Source of the DNA: Sandaracinaceae bacterium
GTDB taxonomy: Bacteria; Myxococcota_A; Polyangia; Polyangiales; Houyiibacteriaceae
Direction: 5' to 3'
DNA length: 64,000 nucleotides
Assembly (NCBI GenBank): GCA_020633055.1
Contig: JACKEJ010000006.1
Coordinates: forward strand, 434,001-498,000
The position numbers were made by a program, and so were the translations under genes. The notes under the pieces were generated by a model. It ran no database searches. It saw nothing but the letters and a program-made list of their open reading frames with translations, and was not told the DNA's origin. Below, one piece after another: positions 1 through 7,769 of this stretch (positions are counted from its first letter, which is position 1; the number at the start of each line of letters is the position of its first letter).

Positions 1-2
1 AC

Positions 3-3000
3 GCGCTGGACCGGCTGTCTTCGGTGACGGAGGGTGGGCTGACGACGCGCTACGCGTATGACGCGGGGGACCTGCTGCGGCACACGTACGACCCGGAGGA
101 CCGGCACACGGAGACGACGTACGACGTGCTGGGGCGGGCGACGGCGATGATTCAGCACATGGCGGAGGGCGAGCCTGCGCTGGTGACGGCGTACGAGAAC
201 TACGACGGCGAGGGGAACGCGCGGCTGGTGCGGGACCCGCTGGGGCAGGAGACGACGCTGACGTACGACGGGCTCGGTCGCCTGACGGACGTGACGCTGC
301 CGGCGCCGCTGGGCGAGGTGGCGGCGGGGCTGCCGCGGTTGCTGTCGACGCACGCGGCGTACGACGGCGGGGACTGCGTCACGGCGGTGACGGAGACGCT
401 GGAGCCGGACGGCGGCGGGGCCGCGTTCACGCGTGAGCTGACGTGGGACCACGACGCGTTCGGGCGGATGACGCGGCACGGGCAGCGCGGTCGGGACGTG
501 ACGTACACGTACAACGACAGCCTGCGGCAGATGGCGCAGGCGAGCAGCGGGGGGACGACGCTGTATCAGTACGACGCGCTGGGGCGCATCGACTGGGCGG
601 AGCTGGACGGGGACCGTGTGGACGTTTCGTACGTGGAGCACGAGGACCTGGTGTCGACGGTGACGAACCCGAACGGGACGGTGGCGACGTTCGGGTACGA
701 CGCGGCGACACGGCGGCTGACGGGGGTGACGCACACGCGCGGCGGGACGCCGTTCTTGGCGTACGGGTATGCGTACGACCACAACGGGAACCGTACGCTG
801 GAGACGGTGACGGAGGGCGGCTCGGAGGAGCGCAACGAGTACACGTACGACGCGCTGGACCGCATGACGCTGCACCGGCGCGAGACGGGCGCGACACCGG
901 GGCCGGAGGACATCCGAGAGACGCGTTACGCGTTCGAGCTGAGCGGCGCACGCGGCTACAACCGGCGCGTGGAGGACGTGCAGGACGGCGGCGGGCAGGA
1001 GCTCGCGCGGCGCGTGTACGACTACGACGGCGCGAACCGGCTGACGACGCTGAGCGAGACGGGCGGCGCGACGCGGACGGTGACGTACGCGCACGACGCG
1101 AACGGCAACCGCCTGAGCCGCGTGGACAGCGCAGCCGGCGGCGAGCAGACGCTGTACCGCTACACGGTGCAGAACCAGCTGAGCGAAGTGCTCGCGGGCC
1201 CGGCAGGCGCGGAGGTGAGCCAAGGCCAGTACGAGTACGACGCCCTAGGCCGCCGGGTGCGGCAGCACGGCACGCAGCGCGGCGACATCGAGACGGTGTA
1301 CGACGGGCTCTCCACCCTGGACGAGCACGAGGTGAGCGGCGGAGGCGCCGGGACACCGCTCGGGCACTACCACTACGCGCTGGGCCTCGCGCGCCTGGAC
1401 GAGGGCGGCGGCGAAGAGCGCTACTACCACCTGGACGGCCGCGGCAACACGGGCGCGCTCACCGCCGGGAGCGGCGGCGCGGACACACCCGGCGACGTGC
1501 TGACCAGCTACCGCCTGGACCCGTTCGGCGCGGTGCGCAGCGGCAGCGACCCCGTCAACCGGCAGGTGTACACGGGGCACGAGACCGACACGGAGACGGG
1601 CCTCATCTACATGAACGCGCGTCACTACGACCCGGAGACGGGGCGGTTTGTGACGCAGGACACGTGGCTGGGCAGTGGAGGCTCGCCCGCGACGCAGAAC
1701 CGGTACGCGTACGCGCTTGGGAACCCGGCGACGTACTGGGACCCGACCGGGCACTGGACGGAGGTGTACCCGGGCGGCTGCACGAGCGGCAAAGATAAGT
1801 GCGAACAGGCGGCAGGAGGCCAAGGGGGGATTCCGTACCCCGAGGACTCGAGCGTCATCCCGCTCGGCGGGCCGAGCCCGTCGTCCGCGGCCCCCGCACC
1901 CCAGACGCAAGCAACGCGCCCGCCGCCGCCCGCGCCTCGCGGGACGTACAGCGTCATCTCTGGCGGCGCCATGCCCGCACAGGCTTACAACGCGATCTAC
2001 TCCAGCGTGCGGTCGGGGCGGCGCGTCGACGAGCACACCGAGGTCACGGCGGGGAACGACGGAGACGCCACGTCGGCGAACCCGAACGCTCTCGAGAACA
2101 TGATGTCGGACCTACAAGCGTGGCGAGGACACCGCGCAGAAGCCGCTGCCGCTCGTCGCGCCCAAGCGGAGGCACTCGATGTGCCAATGGCAGACCCCGC
2201 CTTCTTGCAGAACAGGCTTCTGCGCACGAACTTGGGGATCGAGCAGGGCGCGAACGCGATCATCGACATGGCGGGGGGCGTAGCGGACCTTGCAGGCCAC
2301 ACATTCCTAGGTGGCTCGTACTTGGGCGCGGGCGCCATGACCGCTGCCGGAGGCGCGTTGGCGTTCATCCTCGGCGACTCGCAGGCGGCGGAGGTCAACG
2401 TCGGCCGAGCACAGGGGTTCTTCGCAGACGCCGGGGAGCATGCGTACGCCATCATCGAGGCCTACCTGGGCTTCTGCGCTGGAAACATCCAGCACTTAAT
2501 CACTGACCCGCTCGGAGCGACGATGCCGATGTCTCCGATGGTGCAGATGCGACGCGCCTTGTCGCTCTCCCTCGGCGACTTCGATGCCTGGGCCAACGTG
2601 ACCACCGAGGGGCTGATGGCCCTCGGGGGGGTCGTGTTGGGGAAGACCTTGAGCGCCTTGGGCCGCATTGGGCGGGGCGTCGGGGTGACCGTAGAAGCAG
2701 CGCCAGGCGCATCGGTCGCGAGCACCAGCGGCAGTGGCGCCACCACACCATCGCCTGGTAGTACGCCGACTCCGCCGCTCCTGCTGACTACCGGGAACCC
2801 GACGACGCTGACGCTTCGTCAGGTTCGGAATCTGCGAGGCAAGTCCTTGTGGCAAGGCGGTGAACAGTATGTTCAGGAACTCTATGGGTCGGCCGGCCAA
2901 CAGCACTTTAGTGTGCCCGCTCAGGGTGCGGGGGTGAGCGGGGGAGGGCGCTTCGTCGACGCGCCGGTCGTCGGGACGAACGGTGTGCTCGGATTGGAAG

Positions 3001-3221
3001 TCAAGACGTATCTGCGTTGGCGCACAGTCCACGGTGCGCCCCAGCGGGGCGCCGTTCCACTGAGTCCCGAGATCCAAGAGCAGGTGCTGCGCGATGCGTG
3101 GCTGCAGACCCACCACCCTGGCGGCTTCGACCCGCGCTGGGTGTTCATTGACGCGCCTCCGAGTCAGGCACTAGCCGACTTCCTCACGGCACACAACGTT
3201 GCATACATCGTTTATCAATAG
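3..3221 (+). CDS. RHS/YD-repeat polymorphic toxin with REase-like C-terminal tip (5' end outside window)
   Basis: The reading frame is already open at the window edge, so the N-terminus is missing. Up to about base 1670 it encodes YD repeats (YDALGR, YDALDR, YDYDGANR) that end in the RHS core signature YMNARHYDPETGRFVTQDTW, followed by NRYAYALGNPATYWDPTGH. This core normally forms a shell that encapsulates the toxin. A Pro/Ala linker and Gly/Ala-rich hydrophobic stretches (about 2250-2700) follow. The last ~120 residues contain GGRFVDAP...GLEVKTY (about 2941-3007), the D...ExK pattern of PD-(D/E)xK nucleases, so the tip is probably a DNase delivered to competitors. The core is repeated at 12144-13732 with a different tip. 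The toxin fold is inferred from motif only. Confidence 0.85.
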   Translation, partial: ALDRLSSVTEGGLTTRYAYDAGDLLRHTYDPEDRHTETTYDVLGRATAMIQHMAEGEPALVTAYENYDGEGNARLVRDPLGQETTLTYDGLGRLTDVTLPAPLGEVAAGLPRLLSTHAAYDGGDCVTAVTETLEPDGGGAAFTRELTWDHDAFGRMTRHGQRGRDVTYTYNDSLRQMAQASSGGTTLYQYDALGRIDWAELDGDRVDVSYVEHEDLVSTVTNPNGTVATFGYDAATRRLTGVTHTRGGTPFLAYGYAYDHNGNRTLETVTEGGSEERNEYTYDALDRMTLHRRETGATPGPEDIRETRYAFELSGARGYNRRVEDVQDGGGQELARRVYDYDGANRLTTLSETGGATRTVTYAHDANGNRLSRVDSAAGGEQTLYRYTVQNQLSEVLAGPAGAEVSQGQYEYDALGRRVRQHGTQRGDIETVYDGLSTLDEHEVSGGGAGTPLGHYHYALGLARLDEGGGEERYYHLDGRGNTGALTAGSGGADTPGDVLTSYRLDPFGAVRSGSDPVNRQVYTGHETDTETGLIYMNARHYDPETGRFVTQDTWLGSGGSPATQNRYAYALGNPATYWDPTGHWTEVYPGGCTSGKDKCEQAAGGQGGIPYPEDSSVIPLGGPSPSSAAPAPQTQATRPPPPAPRGTYSVISGGAMPAQAYNAIYSSVRSGRRVDEHTEVTAGNDGDATSANPNALENMMSDLQAWRGHRAEAAAARRAQAEALDVPMADPAFLQNRLLRTNLGIEQGANAIIDMAGGVADLAGHTFLGGSYLGAGAMTAAGGALAFILGDSQAAEVNVGRAQGFFADAGEHAYAIIEAYLGFCAGNIQHLITDPLGATMPMSPMVQMRRALSLSLGDFDAWANVTTEGLMALGGVVLGKTLSALGRIGRGVGVTVEAAPGASVASTSGSGATTPSPGSTPTPPLLLTTGNPTTLTLRQVRNLRGKSLWQGGEQYVQELYGSAGQQHFSVPAQGAGVSGGGRFVDAPVVGTNGVLGLEVKTYLRWRTVHGAPQRGAVPLSPEIQEQVLRDAWLQTHHPGGFDPRWVFIDAPPSQALADFLTAHNVAYIVYQ

Positions 3222-3265
3222 TATGTAGCGATAGTGTTCGATGTGTCCGTTTCAGAGCCCACATC

Positions 3266-3733
3266 ATGATCAACGTGCGTACAGAGCAGTCTGTCTTCGA
3301 TGACTTCATGGCAACGAGGTTCGACCGTCTCGCCGATTTTGCCGCAGACATAGGTGTTGTGCCACCGTCGCGTGTGGTCGCGGACCCGCCGTCGGCTCTT
3401 CACGAGATTGACCTGTTCATGCGCGAACAGAACGTGGAAGTCGAAGACGTCCCATGGATAACGAGTCTCCTGGCCGTCTTTGTTGGCGAGTTTCTTGTCA
3501 ATCGTTTCGGTGGCTACTGGCTTATTTGTGATGACCCTCGTAGTCGACTCTGCGGGCGCATTGCGGTGCGGCTGAGGCCATCTTCGCCGCAGCCTGTGTA
3601 TGTTGACCCCTTCGAAGTCTGCCTATCGTTCGTGACCACACCACCAGCCAGGCATCTTGCGCCGCTTCTCGAAGAAGTCGTGGCAGCCGTGCACCAGGCG
3701 CTGCACCGTGACCCATCAGCGACAACGGGATGA
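3266..3733 (+). CDS. Candidate immunity protein for the upstream REase-tip RHS toxin
   Basis: A 155-residue acidic, probably cytosolic protein starting 44 nt after the rhs stop, on the same strand. Position, size and lack of a signal peptide match immunity proteins of polymorphic toxins. A central hydrophobic stretch (AVFVGEFLVNRFGGYWLI) resembles small immunity folds in general pattern, but I do not recognise a named family. Its GC content and codon use look lower than the rhs core, as is usual for exchangeable tip/immunity cassettes. The role is inferred from context. Confidence 0.6.
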   Translation: MINVRTEQSVFDDFMATRFDRLADFAADIGVVPPSRVVADPPSALHEIDLFMREQNVEVEDVPWITSLLAVFVGEFLVNRFGGYWLICDDPRSRLCGRIAVRLRPSSPQPVYVDPFEVCLSFVTTPPARHLAPLLEEVVAAVHQALHRDPSATTG

Positions 3734-3738
3734 CGGTC

Positions 3739-3869
3739 GCGGTGCGATGCGTCAGGACCTCCCCTCACCAGAAGCGCGGTGCGATGCGTCAGGACCTCCC
3801 CCCACCAGAAGCGCGCAAGTGCGCGGTGCGATGCGTCAGGACCTCCCCCCACCAGGAGCGCGCAAGTGC
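3739..3869. repeat. Three tandem copies of a 37-47-bp unit next to an IS end
   Basis: The unit begins GCGGTGCGATGCGTCAGGAC and recurs at 3739, 3776 and 3823; the second and third copies extend into GCGCAAGTGCGC. One further copy lies at about 15768, next to the related IS remnant. The sequence after the third copy is shared by both IS loci (CATGAAACAAGGGCTGAAGT), so the repeat probably marks the outer edge of the IS and was locally amplified here. Confidence 0.7.
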
Positions 3870-5345
3870 GCGCAGAGCATGAAACAAGGGCTGAAGTGAG
3901 ATTGTGATGAGCTTGGCTGAGCGGCTACGGACTGTCGAGTACCTCCCTTCGTGGGGCGGTTCGGACAGGTCCGTCGCAGCCTCCGCATCCGGCGATGGCC
4001 TGGTTGGAGAGGAGCCGTTGGCGTCTCGCAAGCACGGCATCGGCGGCGATTCGCTCGGGCAGGTCCGGCTCTCTTTCGCTGTAGACCTCGTCGGGCGTGC
4101 GACCTCCGAGTGCAGCCCTCGGGATGAGCGTGTTGTGGTCCTGGACGTACAAGCCGGTGAGGCGGACGAGGGTCTCCTCGGAGTCGAGTTCATGAAGGAA
4201 GAGCCAGCGGTGCTTGAGCTGGTTCCAGAAGCTCTCAATCATGCTGTTGGAGAAGGTGACGTCGACCTGGGCGCGGACTTGATGGAGCAGGCCTGCGAAG
4301 TCGGGATGGCCGACCGTAGTGTTCTCGGAGCCGCCATCGGTGATGACCGTGACGGGCGGGCTGCCTGCGGGCAGGTGCGCTATCGCTTGGCGGAGCAGGA
4401 CCTCGGTGGCTGCTGCGCGGCAGGAGGTTCCGACAGTCCAAGCGAGGATCTTGCGGGAGTGGTTGTCGATGACTCCGTGGAGCCAGCGGACGGTGCCGTC
4501 GAGGAGGCGGACGCGGGATGCGTCGATGTGCCAGAGCTCGTTCGGGCGCGATGCGCGGACGCCGACCTTGGAGCGGCGGGGGTGCAGGCGCTTGCGCGGG
4601 CGTTGGATGCCGAGGCGGTGGATCTCGCGGAGCCAGGTGGAGACGGCGGCGACGAGGTGACCGTGCCGCGAGGCGAGGAGCGCGAGGGAGACGGTGGAGA
4701 GGTGGCGGAGGGCGAGGTCTTCGGCGTAGCGGCGGATGGTGCCGCGCTCTTCCCGGGTGAGTTGGTGGGGCGAGTGCTTGGGGCAGGAGGGGGCGTCGTC
4801 GAGCGTGCACGCGAGGCTGCGGCGCTCCCAGTCGCGGATGCGCGCCGCCGTCAGGCCCAGGATGCGGAGCGCGGCCGTGCGCCCAAGGGCCGGCGAGGCA
4901 CGGTGGATGGCCGAGAGCAGGCGGCGCTTGTGGTGGGCTTCGGGAACGCGACGGTCGGTGAGGCGGCCACCGAGGGTTGCGACCAAGGCGAGCAGCAAAC
5001 GGATGATGGCGCGGAGCTTCGCGTTGGCGGCCTGTGCCTGCGCGAGAGTGACATGCAGGTCGACCACCAGCAGGTCTTCTTCGTGCAGAGCGACGACGTT
5101 GGGCATGGGCCGGGTGGTCCACGAGCGACGGGTCGAGGCGGGGATGGCCACGTCGCGGAAAAGATGAGCGTCGCCCGTCTTCGCGATAGCGACGCGGAGG
5201 CGATGGTCGTAGGTTTGGTGGGCCGTCGTCATGGGCGCGCGCAGCGTGTCCTGGCGTCCGCCCGGGTTCATTGAGAATCGAATAGGGACGAGGACCGAGG
5301 GCAGTCCCGGTGTCGGCTGCCCTCTGAGGATTCCGCCACCGCACG
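3823..5345 (-). mobile_element. Insertion sequence, copy 1 (ends approximate)
   Basis: It contains one transposase gene on the minus strand. Its left edge is set by sequence shared with the second locus (15768 onward); its right edge by the resumption of rhs-like coding sequence near 5345. I did not find clean terminal inverted repeats. A short hairpin (5297-5304 pairing with 5317-5324) lies just upstream of the transposase gene. The element sits between the first immunity gene and the second rhs cassette. Confidence 0.55.
3925..5271 (-). CDS. IS transposase, integrase (rve) core, apparently intact
   Basis: A 448-residue DDE transposase resembling the IS3/IS481 group. The N-terminal ~190 residues are helical and Arg-rich, as in an HTH DNA-binding part. 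The catalytic core shows ELWHIDAS (first Asp), VITDGGSENTT (second Asp) and MIESFWNQLKH (Glu), all present and in the expected order, with HNTLIPRAALGGRTPDEV after them. The ATG at 5271 opens the frame; an ATG at 5232 (MTTAHQTYD) is an alternative, and neither has a clear ribosome-binding site. A 5'-truncated relative lies at 15869-16578. The catalytic residues look intact, so this copy may be active. Confidence 0.85.
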   Translation of the reverse strand: MNPGGRQDTLRAPMTTAHQTYDHRLRVAIAKTGDAHLFRDVAIPASTRRSWTTRPMPNVVALHEEDLLVVDLHVTLAQAQAANAKLRAIIRLLLALVATLGGRLTDRRVPEAHHKRRLLSAIHRASPALGRTAALRILGLTAARIRDWERRSLACTLDDAPSCPKHSPHQLTREERGTIRRYAEDLALRHLSTVSLALLASRHGHLVAAVSTWLREIHRLGIQRPRKRLHPRRSKVGVRASRPNELWHIDASRVRLLDGTVRWLHGVIDNHSRKILAWTVGTSCRAAATEVLLRQAIAHLPAGSPPVTVITDGGSENTTVGHPDFAGLLHQVRAQVDVTFSNSMIESFWNQLKHRWLFLHELDSEETLVRLTGLYVQDHNTLIPRAALGGRTPDEVYSEREPDLPERIAADAVLARRQRLLSNQAIAGCGGCDGPVRTAPRREVLDSP

Positions 5346-5493
5346 GCGCGGCCGGAGCAGCAAGCCGGCGGGCTGCACGCGGGGCAGACGCGCACGTATC
5401 AGTACGACGCGCTGGACCGGCTGTCTTCGGTGACGGAGGGTGGGCTGACGACGCGCTACGCGTATGACGCGGGGGACCTGCTGCGGCACACGT
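5345..5493 (+). pseudogene. 5' fragment of second rhs gene, cut by transposon insertion
   Basis: Bases 5407-5493 match bases 1-87 of this window, i.e. the same stretch of rhs core (TYQYDALDRLSSVTEG and following YD repeats). In-frame rhs-like codons continue upstream to about 5345. The match stops at acacgt (5488-5493) and resumes at the same six bases at 12144. The fragment has no start codon of its own, and its upstream side is replaced by the IS. It is therefore the 5' piece of an rhs cassette split by the large insertion. Confidence 0.85.
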
Positions 5494-5513
5494 TGAGCCG
5501 GGGAGCGATATTC

Positions 5514-5635
5514 GATGGACGGGGGAGCACGCTCCGCGATGGGGCGCTCACGGTACACCGATGGGTTTCGGCGCCGGATAGTTGATGGGTTCGGCGCGCA
5601 GGAGAGATGGGTCGCCGGGCGCGCAACGCGATGGG
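5514..5635 (+). repeat. Six regularly spaced GATGG sites at the transposon left end
   Basis: GATGG occurs at 5514, 5538, 5560, 5584, 5606 and 5630, giving intervals of 24, 22, 24, 22 and 24 bp. Five of the six extend to GATGGG and two to CGATGGGTTT. Arrays of ~22-bp transposase-binding sites inside the ends are typical of Tn7, Tn5053 and Mu-like elements, so these are probably TnsB/TniA-type binding sites. The spacing is read directly; the binding role is inferred. Confidence 0.75.
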
Positions 5636-5640
5636 TTTGT

Positions 5641-5680
5641 GGGCATGAAGATGGCCGCGCGCGCGGCCATCTTCATGCCC
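5641..5680. repeat. Perfect 40-bp palindrome (20-bp arms, no spacer)
   Basis: The arm GGGCATGAAGATGGCCGCGC is followed immediately by its exact reverse complement. It lies 6 bp beyond the stop codon of the minus-strand ATPase and 11 bp after the last GATGG motif, and each arm itself contains GATGG. It could act as a transcription terminator for the ATPase gene, a barrier to read-in from the rhs gene, or a cruciform or binding site at the transposon end. Confidence 0.8.
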
Positions 5681-5685
5681 GGGGG

Positions 5686-6543
5686 TCAGGCCGAGACGCG
5701 ACGTGTCTTGGTCTTGGTTGGCCTTGCTGTGCGGTCGTCAGGCACACGGAAGACCTCGAAGAAGACCTGCTCGTCGACGCCTGGGAGGTCATGCTGGAGT
5801 GCGTGGGCGAGGAGGTTGTCGGCCATGGTCATGGCGGCGCGCATGTTGCCCTGGGCGTGCTGGGCGATGGCGACGAGGACGCCGTCGGACATGAGGTCGG
5901 GCCTGCCGGCGTGCTCGAGGAGACGCTGGAGGGCCCCTTGGATCTGTTCGTTGCTGGCGTAGTCGAGGTGTAGACGGGAGCGGATGCGGCTCTCGATAGG
6001 GAGCGCGTCGGGGGTCCGCAGCTTGGCGGTCAGTCGGTCGTCGCCAGCGAGGACGACGGTCAGGAGCGCACGCGCGTCGAGGTTCATCGAAGAGAGCAAG
6101 CGCAGCTCGGCGAGGGCGCTGCCCTTCATCTCCTGGGCCTCGTCAACGAGCAGCACGGGGCGCGTGCGCGTCTGGTCGATGTGGGCGAGCCAGGTCTCGC
6201 GCAAGACTTTGGAGCCTGCCCAGCGGTTGTGCGGCGAGAGGGACACGCCGAAGAGGTGGCCGAGCTCGCGGTAGAAGTCGGCGTTGTTGCTATGGGGTCG
6301 CGTGAGCACGCCAACGGTGGCGTCCTTGATGCCGTCGATACGCTCGGCGAGCAGTCGCAGCGCGGCGGACTTCCCGGTGCCGGGCTGCCCGGTGATGCAG
6401 GCGAAGCCACCATCGCGCACCTGCTGTTCGACGCGAAAGAGGAAGGCCTCGACCTGCGCGCTGATGGTGAGCGCGGTGACGGGCACGTCTGGGCGAAAGG
6501 GGTGGAAGCGGAGACCAAAGGTGGAGCGGAGGGGGTCAATCAT
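5686..6543 (-). CDS. ExeA/TnsC-like AAA ATPase of transposon (copy 1)
   Basis: A 285-residue AAA+ ATPase. It opens MIDPLRSTFGLRFHPFRPDV, has Walker A GQPGTGKSAAL near residue 50, Walker B VLLVDEAQEM near residue 135, a sensor-like VVLAGDDRL and an arginine-rich IESRIRSRL. Proteins of this type (TniB/TnsC/MuB/ExeA-like) bind DNA and recruit or activate the DDE transposase. Its start overlaps the 3' end of the transposase fragment by 8 nt, the same arrangement as the second pair (9063-9899), so transposase and ATPase were translationally coupled. It is clearly related to the second ATPase but diverged. Its partner transposase is truncated. Confidence 0.85.
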   Translation of the reverse strand: MIDPLRSTFGLRFHPFRPDVPVTALTISAQVEAFLFRVEQQVRDGGFACITGQPGTGKSAALRLLAERIDGIKDATVGVLTRPHSNNADFYRELGHLFGVSLSPHNRWAGSKVLRETWLAHIDQTRTRPVLLVDEAQEMKGSALAELRLLSSMNLDARALLTVVLAGDDRLTAKLRTPDALPIESRIRSRLHLDYASNEQIQGALQRLLEHAGRPDLMSDGVLVAIAQHAQGNMRAAMTMADNLLAHALQHDLPGVDEQVFFEVFRVPDDRTARPTKTKTRRVSA

Positions 6544-6958
6544 GGGGCGTTTCCGAAGGTTGTGAAGGAGTCGTGGGGCTCATCGGCAAGTAGGCGGCGG
6601 GCAGACCGGTCTCTGCCGCTCTGTCCATCAGGCGCTGCAGATGCGGGGCGATACCCGTCTCGGCGGGCGGCTCGTCGAGCGTTCGCGTCGGATCGACCGC
6701 CTTGCGATGGCCATCGGCGTTGCGCTGCTTGTCGAGCGGGAAGAGGTCGGCGAGCGGGGTGCCGTGACGCGGGTCCACCATCGTCACACGCGTGAGATCC
6801 CAGCGCGCGACCCGCACGTGCACGCGCTCGATGTGGCGATAGTGCGAGGGCACTTCGAAGCGCACGTTGTGGACGCTGACGGTGCCGTCGCCGCGACGCT
6901 GTGTGCGCACGATGACCCCGAGCACGTAGTTCGAGGGCGGGGGCGGCCAGGCGCGTCA
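6536..6958 (-). pseudogene. Transposase C-terminal fragment (Mu-type barrel domain only)
   Basis: It encodes the C-terminal region of the transposase family seen at 7770-9073: RTQRRGDGTVSVHNVRFEVP followed by RVARWDLTRVTMVDPRHGTP and FPLDKQRNADGHRK, matching the Mu-C beta-barrel and tail. No catalytic core is present. Upstream homology fades near 6958, where a CACG...GATGGG motif begins. A GTG at 6925 could start translation, but the product would be an orphan C-terminus. It is the deletion remnant of the transposase that preceded ATPase copy 1. Confidence 0.75.
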
Positions 6959-6972
6959 CGAATAGCGATGGG
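6952..6972 (+). repeat. GCGTCACG-N7-GATGGG site
   Basis: This is one of three near-identical motifs within the insertion; the others are at 7637-7656 and 10260-10280, and a looser match (GCTCACG-N7-GATGGG) is in the left-end array at 5547-5565. It lies at the truncated edge of the transposase fragment, which suggests it is a former element end or transposase-binding site left inside the block. Confidence 0.55.
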
Positions 6973-7063
6973 GGCATAAGAAACCCCCTCAGAAAACTCG
7001 CCACTATTGGCAGGCATCCGAGAGGGTCCATCTCCACAACCGCGTAGTCAGGGAGATGGTCGG

Positions 7064-7663
7064 ATGTCGCATGAAGTCGAGCTGCTGTTCAAGGTGCATG
7101 AGGTGCTGCTGGCGCTAGACGAGCGCGCGGCAGAGCGTGTGCGGGAGGCGGGCTGCCCCCGCTGCGGTGGTCGGCTCCACGTGTCCAACTACCCCCGCAA
7201 GGCACGCGGGTTGAGCGCCGAGGGAGAGGCCGCAGGGGCCTACGAGAAGCGGCTCTCGCTGTGCTGCGGGCGGGACGGGTGCCGCCACCGGGCGACGCCC
7301 CCATCCGTGCGCTTCCTCGGCCGGAAGGTCTACGCGGCGCTGGCCATGTTGCTCGTCAGCGCAGGATTCGCGGCCGACACCAGCACGCCGCCGGCCATCG
7401 CGATGACGCGTGACACCCCCTCGTGGGCGACGCGTCGGCGGTACCGCTTATGGTGGGCGGTGGAGTTCTTCCGGACCCCGTGGTTCGCGGAGATGGCGGG
7501 GCGCTTCGCTGAGCCCGTCGCGGCCGTGGACGCACCGGCGTCGCTCCTCGAGCGCTTCGTGGGTTCGCTGAGCGAGCGTGTCACGGGGCTGCTGCGACTG
7601 GTCTCGCCGCTGACCACGAGGTCGGTCGCGCCCGAAGCGTCACGAGTCGCGATGGGGAGGTGA
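7064..7663 (+). CDS. Zinc-ribbon transposon accessory protein (copy 1), function unknown
   Basis: Start ATG 7064 is preceded by AGGGAG at good spacing, giving about 199 residues. The N-terminal half carries CPRCGGRLHVSNYPRKARG and, further on, LCCGRDGCRHR, a four-or-more-Cys zinc-ribbon pattern, then SVRFLGRKVYAA. The C-terminal half has a Trp/Arg-rich helix (WATRRRYRLWWAVEFF) that may bind DNA. A clear paralogue lies at 11432-12001, also next to a transposase gene of the same family. It is not a recognisable TniQ. It may select targets, bind ends or regulate transposition; all of this is inferred. The CACG...GATGGG motif overlaps its last codons. Confidence 0.7.
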   Translation: MSHEVELLFKVHEVLLALDERAAERVREAGCPRCGGRLHVSNYPRKARGLSAEGEAAGAYEKRLSLCCGRDGCRHRATPPSVRFLGRKVYAALAMLLVSAGFAADTSTPPAIAMTRDTPSWATRRRYRLWWAVEFFRTPWFAEMAGRFAEPVAAVDAPASLLERFVGSLSERVTGLLRLVSPLTTRSVAPEASRVAMGR

Positions 7664-7679
7664 GCCGCGCAGAGGATGG
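7637..7679 (+). repeat. GCGTCACG-N6-GATGGG site plus second GATGG 24 bp on
   Basis: The motif at 7637-7656 is followed by GATGG at 7675, exactly 24 bp after the first, repeating the spacing of the left-end array. A further GATGG at 7681 leads into GCCGCATAAAA, similar to GGGCATAAGAAA after the motif at 6952-6972. It sits between the zinc-ribbon gene and the start of the deleted transposase, so it may be a binding site or promoter operator for that gene. Confidence 0.5.
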
Positions 7680-7769
7680 CGATGGCCGCATAAAACAAGG
7701 CTGATTATGGTCCTCACTCGTCGATTCCGCGGTCACCCCGCGGACTCGTTCACGAAGGAGGTACAGGTC

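Noticed and set aside
427..2036. Long open frames antisense to and out of frame with the rhs core (also at 12489-14460)
   Set aside because: They mirror YD-repeat codons, are Arg/Ala-rich without domains, and recur identically in both rhs copies because the DNA is repeated.
3739..3869. Possible CRISPR array
   Set aside because: Three adjacent repeats without unique spacers, variable unit length and no cas genes; a copy at 15768 links them to an IS edge.
3904..5274. 456-codon plus-strand frame opposite the IS transposase
   Set aside because: The minus strand encodes a complete DDE transposase with catalytic motifs; the plus frame is its GC-driven shadow.
5297..5324. Hairpin upstream of the IS transposase as a terminator
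   Set aside because: Only an 8-bp stem with a 12-nt loop and no T-tract; more likely chance in GC-rich DNA or part of the IS end.
7007..7063. Earlier ATG (7007) for the zinc-ribbon protein
   Set aside because: The ATG at 7064 has a ribosome-binding site and aligns with the start of the paralogue.
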